A stretch of 6,351 nucleotides of DNA from Actinomycetes bacterium (GTDB lineage Bacteria > Actinomycetota > Acidimicrobiia > Acidimicrobiales > RAAP-2): positions 1 to 6,351 of the forward strand of contig JAJYWG010000417.1 of assembly GCA_021791615.1 (NCBI GenBank), in the 5' to 3' direction. The notes below the pieces were generated by a model. The model searched no databases. It was not told the DNA's origin and was given only the letters and a program-made list of their open reading frames with translations. Both the position numbers and the translations under genes were made by a program. Of this stretch, positions 1 through 5,362 are shown piece after piece; positions within the stretch are counted from its first letter, which is position 1; each line of letters opens with the position of its first letter.

Positions 1-2
1 AG

Positions 3-230
3 GTCCGACTCCCACCGGAGCACTCACCTGCCTGCTGCGTGCAACAGACAATCACCGTGCCGCCGAGCGTCAACGCGAAGACCGCCCAGCGCCACGACTA
101 CCCCTCCAAGACCTGGCGGGCCTCCTATGCGAGGCGCTCGGCAGCCGGGCTGGCACCGGCGAGCACCTGCGCCGCCTCGCAGCTGGCCCTGGGCATCCCC
201 GGTGAACGACGGGCAGGGATTGGACAGTGA
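3..230 (+). pseudogene. Remnant of a transposase-like protein, C-terminal part, truncated
   Basis: This plus-strand frame is open to the left edge and stops at 228-230. Residues encoded by about 33-146 (CCVQQTITVPPSVNAKTAQRHDYPSKTWRASYARRSAA) recall the C-terminal region of transposase-like proteins common in actinobacteria, in which a stretch like SVNAK..Q.HxYPS...RASYARR(S/T)AAERTF follows an ITVP segment. In those proteins, as I remember them, the sequence goes on with ERTF and another fifty or so residues. Here similarity stops after the SAA at 146 and continues as an unrelated Ala/Gly-rich tail. Third-position G+C is very high in this frame, as expected for former coding DNA. It converges with the ArsR gene. 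It could instead be the end of an unrelated gene cut by the window; the family call rests on memory of the motif. Confidence 0.4.
128..181. repeat. 9-bp inverted repeat with a nested 5-bp stem
   Basis: TGCGAGGCG at 128-136 is perfectly complementary to CGCCTCGCA at 173-181, with 36 bases between. Inside lies a second stem, GCCGG at 144-148 with CCGGC at 156-160 (7-base loop). The structure spans the point near 146 where the transposase-like similarity is lost. No T-run follows on either strand, so it is not a typical intrinsic terminator. GC-rich sequence makes chance pairing fairly likely. Confidence 0.3.
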
Positions 231-279
231 TCACGAATGGGCCGACCGGCTGGGTCGCCAAGCGCCGGAGCTCCCTGCG

Positions 280-621
280 TCACCCAAGGTTCGGGCCGGA
301 CGCCTGGATCTGTTCGAGTAGCTCCTGCGTTTCGGTCAGGGATGCGGTTATGATCCGTTTGGCCACTTCCAAGAGCTCGAAGAGCATTGGCTCGTCGACC
401 GAGTAAAAGACATTCGACCCGACCTTGCGGGCGTGGATGAGGTTGGCCCGGCGCATGAGACCGAGCTGTTGGGAGAGGTGCGAAGCTTCGATGCCGACTT
501 CGGGGATGAGCTCGCTTACCGGCCGTTCGCCGTCCTGCAGGACCTCGAGGATGCGGATCCGCGCTGGGTGGCCGAGCGTCTTGAAAAACTCTGCCTTGAC
601 CTGGTAGATGGGAGTCGTCAT
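280..621 (-). CDS. ArsR/SmtB-family winged-helix regulator, Rv0081-like
   Basis: A 113-residue winged helix-turn-helix protein. Residues 6-29 (YQVKAEFFKTLGHPARIRILEVLQ) are the classic ArsR N-terminal helices. VSELIPEVGIEASHLSQQLGLMRRANLI (35-62) is the helix-turn-helix with recognition helix at about 46-58, HARKVGSNVFYSV (63-75) is the wing, and 77-107 is a dimerisation helix. From memory it is strikingly like M. tuberculosis Rv0081 (YKLKAEFFKTLAHPARIRILE... SNLSQQL), a hypoxia-linked regulator next to the same gene set. It has no cysteine at all, so the ELCVCDL-type metal site of ArsR/SmtB sensors is absent and the signal is unknown. It lies 139 bases downstream of hyfG, not overlapping it, and may have its own promoter. 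Its G+C, roughly 60% by hand count, is lower than that of the operon. ATG at 621 is preceded by AAGGAA at 9 bases spacing. It probably regulates itself and the complex genes (inference). Confidence 0.93.
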   Translation of the reverse strand: MTTPIYQVKAEFFKTLGHPARIRILEVLQDGERPVSELIPEVGIEASHLSQQLGLMRRANLIHARKVGSNVFYSVDEPMLFELLEVAKRIITASLTETQELLEQIQASGPNLG

Positions 622-630
622 CGGGAGCAG

Positions 631-636
631 TTCCTT
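631..636 (-). promoter_or_regulatory. Ribosome binding site of the ArsR gene
   Basis: AAGGAA on the minus strand, nine bases before the ATG at 621. It is a clear Shine-Dalgarno sequence and fixes the start of the regulator. The overlapping genes upstream mostly lack an equally good site, consistent with the regulator being translated independently. Confidence 0.6.
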
Positions 637-715
637 GTACCAAGCTGCACCGCTGGGTGGCAGTGCGACGTGCGGGCTCGGTGGTCATCGTTTGGCGTCT
701 GGACTGCGCACCCCA

Positions 716-738
716 ATGTTACATGAATTGATGAATAT
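716..738 (-). promoter_or_regulatory. Candidate operator / promoter element upstream of the ArsR gene
   Basis: The 139-base gap between hyfG and the ArsR gene contains a short AT-rich island in otherwise GC-rich DNA. On the plus strand 722-733 reads CATGAATTGATG, which matches its own reverse complement at 10 of 12 positions around a central AATT. ATGAAT also occurs twice with an 8-base period (723-728 and 731-736). On the minus strand TAACAT (721-716) could be a -10 element, four of six matches to TATAAT, but no convincing -35 lies 17 bases upstream. An ArsR dimer site overlapping a promoter would fit autoregulation. This is inference from composition and symmetry only. Confidence 0.3.
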
Positions 739-760
739 GGCGGCTCTGGCTGGAGTGTGA

Positions 761-2293
761 TCACAGGTCGTTGCCGGCGTAGGAAAGATTGAAGCTCTTG
801 TTGGCCAGGGGGAAGTCGGGAACGATGGTGTCAGCCAAGGAAACCGGCAGGGCGGGCCAGTTGAGGAACGAGGGGTCCACGATCTTCACCCGGGAGAGCC
901 TGCCGCGTTCGTCGAGATCGACTCGGTGGACGACGGCTCCGCGCCACCCCTCGGCGATACCGACCCCTACGCCTGGCCGGTCCCCTGATGCGGCGCCATG
1001 CGTCGGTAGGGCAGCGTGGCACTCTGGTCGACGGTCAATGAGGTCGCTGAGCAGGGACAGCGAGGCGCGCACCTCGTCAACCCGGACGGCGTAGCGGGCC
1101 AGAACGTCTCCGGTTGTTTGTCGTGCCGGGGTGAACCCGCCAGCCTGTTCGATGAAAGGGTGGGCGGCGCGGGCGTCGAAGTCCAGGCCAGACGCTCGAG
1201 CGACGATGCCGACGACGCCGAGGCTGCGAGCGTGGGTCTCTTGGAGGGTAGCGGTACCGGTGAAGCGCTCCATGACCAAGGCGTTGGTGCTGGACAGCTC
1301 GACCAGCTCCTCGAAGCGCTGACTTATCTCGGCCAGCTCAGTAGTGGTAGGAAGGCGACGCACTTGAGCCCCTCCGGGCATCACGCCCCCGCGAAGCAAC
1401 CGGTGACCGGTGACCTCGCGGTTGAGTTGCAGGAGCCGTTCGCGCTGGGAGAGCGCCCGTGCGTGGGCCAACCCGAACCCCACGTCGTTGCAGAGGGCGC
1501 CGATGTCGGCAACGTGATTGTAGAGCCGTTCGAGCTCGAGCAGCACAGCCCGTAGGACCTGGGCACCGTCGGACACGCCAATCTGCTGGGCATCCTCGAC
1601 GGCTTGGCAATAGGCGAGTGCGTGGCCGACGGCGGTGTCGCCGGAGATACGTTCAGCGATCTCGAGGCCGGAGGCAACGTCCTTCCCCTCGAGGAGCTTT
1701 TCTATGCCTTTGTGGACGAACCAGAGGCGGGCCTTCATGCGCAGGATGGTCTCGCCAACGACCCAGAAGCGGAAGTGGCCAGGCTCGATGAGCCCGGCAT
1801 GCACCGGCCCAACGGGGATCTCGTAGACACCGGGGCCTTTGACTGCCACGAAGGGGAACGACCCGGCGTCGGGGACCATCCGGGGCGGTTCGTTCGATCC
1901 GTGGCGCATCGGGTGCCAGTTCGCCGGCCAGTGCTGGTGCAGGACCAGGCGGCGGGGTTGGGGGTGGCCCAACGACTCGATGCCGTAGAGGTCAGCCAGC
2001 TCCCGTTCGAATCGGGTGGCCGGGAACGACAAGGCGGCCAGGGTCGGTATCTGGGGCCTCGTGCGGTCGAGGGGGACGTGCAGCTCGACTCGGGTATCAG
2101 GTGGTCCGGCGGTAAACAGATAGACGACGTGCATGGATGCGCCGTCGTCGTGGCCGGAGATCAGGGCAAGGCGCATTCCCTCGGCAAAGAGTGCGCGGGC
2201 GGCCTCCACCAAGTCCGCAGTCTCCACCGTGGCGGCGAAGCGGTGGCAACCGGTGGGCTCGAGGGCGACGGGAAGGGTCGCTGCCGGGATCAC
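761..2293 (-). CDS. hyfG: NuoC-NuoD fusion, [NiFe]-hydrogenase large-subunit homologue lacking the metal-binding cysteines (Ehr type)
   Basis: A 510-residue soluble subunit starting with GTG at 2293, coupled to the hyfF stop by a GTGA overlap. Residues ~10-130 form a NuoC-like (30-kDa) domain with FERELADLYGIESLGHPQPRRLVL (95-118). Residues ~150-510 are NuoD/hydrogenase-large-like, with IPVGPVHAGLIEPGHFRF (159-176) and RLWFVHKGIEKL (189-200). In group 4 hydrogenases this subunit holds the Ni-Fe centre with CGxC near the start of this domain and DPCxxC near the C-terminus. Here the first motif reads R-I-S-G-D-T-A-V-G-H (215-224), so both Cys are Ser217 and Thr220. The second reads D-P-S-F-L-N (473-478), so both Cys are Ser475 and Asn478. 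A true Ni-Fe site cannot form. The protein ends in DFPLANKSFNLSYAGNDL with no processing-site His after a DPCxxC motif. M. tuberculosis Rv0087 (called HycE) is of similar length. It is commonly annotated as hydrogenase or formate hydrogenlyase subunit; that function is not supported here. Confidence 0.93.
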   Translation of the reverse strand: MIPAATLPVALEPTGCHRFAATVETADLVEAARALFAEGMRLALISGHDDGASMHVVYLFTAGPPDTRVELHVPLDRTRPQIPTLAALSFPATRFERELADLYGIESLGHPQPRRLVLHQHWPANWHPMRHGSNEPPRMVPDAGSFPFVAVKGPGVYEIPVGPVHAGLIEPGHFRFWVVGETILRMKARLWFVHKGIEKLLEGKDVASGLEIAERISGDTAVGHALAYCQAVEDAQQIGVSDGAQVLRAVLLELERLYNHVADIGALCNDVGFGLAHARALSQRERLLQLNREVTGHRLLRGGVMPGGAQVRRLPTTTELAEISQRFEELVELSSTNALVMERFTGTATLQETHARSLGVVGIVARASGLDFDARAAHPFIEQAGGFTPARQTTGDVLARYAVRVDEVRASLSLLSDLIDRRPECHAALPTHGAASGDRPGVGVGIAEGWRGAVVHRVDLDERGRLSRVKIVDPSFLNWPALPVSLADTIVPDFPLANKSFNLSYAGNDL

Positions 2294-3747
2294 GGCGCGA
2301 CCACATGGGCGGCAACCTGGAGCAGCCCGGACAGGGGCCAGGCTAATACCCCGATGAGACCGCAGACCACCAGCCCCCCGACGAGCGGTGCGGTCACCCA
2401 GTTCGGTGGCGGGGCCAGTGGATCGGGTGAGCTCGAGGGGCCAACGAGCATGTGGCGGGCATGACCAACGACGGCGACGAAGATGATAACCATGGCCACC
2501 GCCGCCGCTACGGCGGCCCAGCCGAGCCCTACTTGGAACTCCGCCCGGGCCATGAGCAGCTCGCTGGAGAAAAGGCTGAACGGCGGGAGGCCGAGCAGGG
2601 CCACCAGCCCGACGCTGAACAGCCCACCGAGGGCGGGACGGCGGGCAAGTAGGGAGCGGACCTCGTCGATCTGGCTGGTACCCTCGGCGGCCATGATCTC
2701 CCCGGAGGTCAGGAACAACACGCTCTTGGCCAGGCCATGCCCCAGGATGTGCAAGAGCACAGCGGCGATGGCGAGTGGGATGCCGGCGGCCGCGCCCAGT
2801 GCGATGAGGCCCATGTGCTCGATGCTGTGGTAGGCGAGCATCCGTTTGTAGTCGCGTTGGGTGAGCAGCAATGAGGCGGCGACGGCCAGCGACAGCAGCG
2901 CCGCGGTGACGAGCAGCGTGCGGGAGAAGCCGGGGCCGATGGCGAGATCCGTCACCGCCTTGAAGCGCAAGATGGCGTAGAAGGCCACCGTGAGCAGCAC
3001 GCCGGACATGAGCGCCGAGATCGGGGCAGGGGCCTGGCTGTGGGCATCGGGCAGCCAGCTATGGAGGGGGGCAAGGCCGACCTTGGTGCCGTAGCCGAGG
3101 ACCACGAGGGCGAACCCGAGCCGTAGCACCGAATGGTTCAGACTGTGCGCGTGGGCCATGAGGGACGTCCAGTTGAGGGCGCCGGCCGAGTGACCTCCGG
3201 CATGCGACGCTGCCAGGTAGACAAGCACGGTGCCGAAGAAGGCCAGGGCGACCCCGACCGAGCAGATCACGATGTACTTCCACGAGGCTTCGAGGGCGCC
3301 CTTCGTCCGTCGATGACCGACCAAGAAGGTGGTGACGACGGTGGTCGCCTCGACCGCCACCCACAGCACACCGACGTTGGCAGCCAGCACGGCGAGGAGC
3401 ATGGCGGCAATGAACGCCTGCACCAGGACGCCGTAGACGGCCACTCGCCGCGGCGTGCACTGGCCACCCGCGACCTCGAGGGCGATCGTGCGGATCCCGA
3501 GCCACGACGCCAGAACGGCGATGGTCCCGATGACGACGACCATGAACGCGCTCAGCGCATCGGCTCGCAACACCCCCGCCGCTCCGATGAGAGGGCCGTC
3601 CTTGACGACCCGGGCGGCGGTCCACGCCCCGAGGATCAGGACGGCCCCGTTGCTGGCCACGGCGACCCAGCCGGCCCAGCGGTGTCGCCACCAACCAACG
3701 ACGACACCGCCGAGGATGGGAAGGGTGAGGATGAGCACCAGCTCCAT
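2290..3747 (-). CDS. hyfF: HyfF/NuoN-type antiporter-like proton-translocating subunit
   Basis: A 485-residue polytopic protein of the Mrp-antiporter/NuoL-M-N family; Rv0086 (hycQ) is nearly the same length. About 14 helices are expected. Residues that form the proton path in the family are present: Glu133 in TM5 (VLWVAVEATT), Lys222 in TM7 within GYGTKVGLAPLHSWLPDAHS, His333 and His337 plus Lys341 in LLHILGHGLAKSVLFLTSG, and Glu396 in FSSELLM. The segment QRDYKRMLAYHSIEHMGLI (297-315) is the typical HyfF/NuoN loop and helix; the HSIEHMG form is typical of hydrogenase-type rather than complex I homologues. The ATG at 3747 shares one base with the hyfE stop (TGATG). A purine-rich AGGAG at 3763-3759 lies 11 bases upstream inside hyfE. 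It probably works as one of two ion channels with HyfB. Confidence 0.94.
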   Translation of the reverse strand: MELVLILTLPILGGVVVGWWRHRWAGWVAVASNGAVLILGAWTAARVVKDGPLIGAAGVLRADALSAFMVVVIGTIAVLASWLGIRTIALEVAGGQCTPRRVAVYGVLVQAFIAAMLLAVLAANVGVLWVAVEATTVVTTFLVGHRRTKGALEASWKYIVICSVGVALAFFGTVLVYLAASHAGGHSAGALNWTSLMAHAHSLNHSVLRLGFALVVLGYGTKVGLAPLHSWLPDAHSQAPAPISALMSGVLLTVAFYAILRFKAVTDLAIGPGFSRTLLVTAALLSLAVAASLLLTQRDYKRMLAYHSIEHMGLIALGAAAGIPLAIAAVLLHILGHGLAKSVLFLTSGEIMAAEGTSQIDEVRSLLARRPALGGLFSVGLVALLGLPPFSLFSSELLMARAEFQVGLGWAAVAAAVAMVIIFVAVVGHARHMLVGPSSSPDPLAPPPNWVTAPLVGGLVVCGLIGVLAWPLSGLLQVAAHVVAP

Positions 3748-4403
3748 CAGTCGTGCAGCTCCTGGAGCTCATCGAGGTCGAGATCGCCGAGCTCGGACCG
3801 GAGCCTCTGGGCCAGCACCATGAGGACGACCACGCCCAAGAGGACATCGAGGGAGACCCCGAGCTCGATTAGGAACGGGACCCCGGCCGTGGAAAGGAAC
3901 GCCACCAGCGCGATGCCGTTGTCGACGAGGAGCAGCCCGACCATCTGGAAGAGTGGACGCCGGCGAGCAACGAGGACGAAGAAGCCGAGCAGCAGGGTAG
4001 CGACGCCGACGGGGACGAGGGCGCCGGTCGTGGTGCCGACGAAGGCAGCCACACCGCGCGCCGCGACGAACGCAAGGGCGATTAGCGCAGCGGAGGCCAC
4101 AAGTGAGGCGGGGACGTTGACCAGCGGTCTGCGCTCTCGTTCGAGTGCGGCGCCACCCCCGGCCTTTGCGAGAAACGCTGGGATGGCGAGGCCCTTGACG
4201 GCGAGCACGACCGCCGCGGCGGCGATCAGACCGCCGTCGTGCACGTGGACGCCGAGCACCATGGCGACCAGCCCGAGGGCGACCCCCTGAGCGGCGAGGA
4301 CACGGACTACAGAGCGCACGGAGCTCAGCCACAGGGCTAGAACGGCGCAAACGAGCACAGTGCCGGCCGCCAGGGTGAGGGTGGAGATGAACGATCCGCT
4401 CAT
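3747..4403 (-). CDS. hyfE: HyfE-type membrane subunit (HycP of mycobacteria)
   Basis: A 218-residue membrane protein, the normal HyfE length (about 216-220). HyfE resembles an extended NuoK and sits between the anchor subunit and the antiporter subunits. Helices appear at about 7-27, 34-51, 57-79, 99-119, 127-146, 152-171 and 176-198. Buried polar residues include Gln39 (LAAQG), Lys70 (LAVKGLAIPAFLAK), Asp161 (LLVDNGIALVAF) and Glu180 (PFLIELGVSLDVLLGV). The C-terminal pattern NGI...G-P-LIELGV--D-L-GV followed by an acidic tail DLDLDELQELHD is the most recognisable family hallmark. Asp161 stands where E. coli HyfE has Glu (ENGI, from memory), a conservative change. The ATG at 4403 overlaps the hyfC stop by 4 bases (ATGA). 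The open frame continues to 5063, but the upstream part overlaps hyfC and is a shadow. In Rv locus naming this corresponds to Rv0085 (hycP). Confidence 0.92.
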   Translation of the reverse strand: MSGSFISTLTLAAGTVLVCAVLALWLSSVRSVVRVLAAQGVALGLVAMVLGVHVHDGGLIAAAAVVLAVKGLAIPAFLAKAGGGAALERERRPLVNVPASLVASAALIALAFVAARGVAAFVGTTTGALVPVGVATLLLGFFVLVARRRPLFQMVGLLLVDNGIALVAFLSTAGVPFLIELGVSLDVLLGVVVLMVLAQRLRSELGDLDLDELQELHD

Positions 4404-5362
4404 GGCAAGACCAAGGCGGAGATTACGGCTAGCACCGCAAGCACGAACGCCCCAGCCATCAGCTCGGGTACCCGGAACAGCCGGAGCTTGGCCACCGTCA
4501 CCTCGAAGACCGCCACGGCGACACCGAGGGCCGCCACCTTCGCACCGGTTGACACCAGGCCGAGGGCCAAGTGCCCGACACCCGGGGCAGTGGCAATGCC
4601 CCAGGGAACGAACAGGTTGGCGAAGAAGCCGAACAGGACGATCAGGCGCATCGACTCGCCCAGCTTGACCAGGGCCAAGTCCTGCCCGGAGTACTCGAGG
4701 ACCATGGCCTCGTGGATCATGGTCAGCTCCAGGTGGGTGCTCGGGTTGTCGACCGGCAGGCGCCCGCTCTCGGCCACGATCGCGATGAGGAACGCCATCA
4801 GGGCCAGCAGCCGCTGCGGAGTGGCTAACCAGGCGGGGTGTCCAAGCGAGCGGGCAATGATCGTGGGCAGGTTGGAGGAGTGGGCCGGCACGGAGAGGGC
4901 GAGGACGGCTACCAGCAGCGCCGGCTCGGAGAGCGCACCGATGGTCATCGCGCGGCTGGCACCCATGCCCCCAAACGCGGTACCGGTGTCGAGCGCGGCC
5001 AGCGCGACCGCGACCGAGCCGGCCAGCAGGAGGTACACGACGGCGAACAGGTCGGTCGACCATCCGAAGGCCGGATCAGTGGTGAGCAGCGGGGCGGTCA
5101 CGGTAATCACCAGGGTTGTGGCGACTAGCACGACCGGTGCCGCGGAGAAGATCCAGCTGGCTTGCTCGGGTCGGGTTCGCTCCCGGCGAGCCAGCTTGCG
5201 GAGGTCGAGCAGCGGCTGGTGGATCGGGGGACCGACTCGGCCCTCCAGCCGGCAGCGCGACGTACGCATCAGCCCAATCAGCAGCGGGCCCCCGAGAACC
5301 ACAGCCAGCACCTGGAGGATCGAGATAGCCGCTACTGAGACGACCGGCCAGGAGGTCGTCAT
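4400..5362 (-). CDS. hyfC: HyfC/HycD (NuoH-like) membrane anchor subunit
   Basis: A 320-residue, strongly hydrophobic protein, the usual length for HycD/HyfC (just over 300). This subunit joins the soluble redox module to the proton-pumping arm and is homologous to complex I NuoH. Diagnostic features are GRVGPPIHQPLLDLRKLARRE at 41-61 (the NuoH-type cytoplasmic loop after the first helix) and AESGRLPVDNPSTHLELTMIHEAMVLEYSG at 197-226, the family signature with Glu198, Glu212, Glu218 and Glu223. About eight membrane segments can be seen, for example 8-31, 71-92, 104-125, 143-159, 184-198, 236-255, 266-290 and 300-319. The ATG at 5362 overlaps the hyfB stop by 4 bases. This start was chosen although the frame stays open another 810 bases upstream, because that extension runs antiparallel in character (Arg/Pro-rich) and lies over the HyfB coding frame. 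No strong Shine-Dalgarno is visible, which fits translational coupling. Confidence 0.95.
   Translation of the reverse strand: MTTSWPVVSVAAISILQVLAVVLGGPLLIGLMRTSRCRLEGRVGPPIHQPLLDLRKLARRERTRPEQASWIFSAAPVVLVATTLVITVTAPLLTTDPAFGWSTDLFAVVYLLLAGSVAVALAALDTGTAFGGMGASRAMTIGALSEPALLVAVLALSVPAHSSNLPTIIARSLGHPAWLATPQRLLALMAFLIAIVAESGRLPVDNPSTHLELTMIHEAMVLEYSGQDLALVKLGESMRLIVLFGFFANLFVPWGIATAPGVGHLALGLVSTGAKVAALGVAVAVFEVTVAKLRLFRVPELMAGAFVLAVLAVISALVLP

Noticed and set aside
1..27. Possible 3' end of a tRNA at the left edge (GGTCCGACTCC resembles a T-arm)
   Set aside because: It has C where the invariant second T of the T-loop should be, the stem does not pair well, there is no CCA, and the same bases read in frame with the transposase-like remnant.
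2..205. Alternative plus-strand frame ending at 205 (DLAGLLCEALGSRAG...) as the tail of a gene
   Set aside because: It looks protein-like over a short stretch, but its third-position G+C is lower than that of the adjacent frame and no family is recognised.
243..257. Hairpin CGACC/GGTCG downstream of the ArsR gene as a terminator
   Set aside because: The stem is only 5 bp and no T-run follows on the minus strand; it is too weak to annotate.
1604..2464. Long plus-strand open frame (286 codons) opposite hyfG/hyfF
   Set aside because: It is an antisense shadow typical of GC-rich DNA, with no recognisable motif; the minus-strand gene has clear family signatures over the same bases.
3133..4290. 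Plus-strand open frame of 385 codons opposite hyfF/hyfE
   Set aside because: The product is low-complexity Arg/Ser/Thr/Pro-rich and lies across two well-supported minus-strand genes and their junction.
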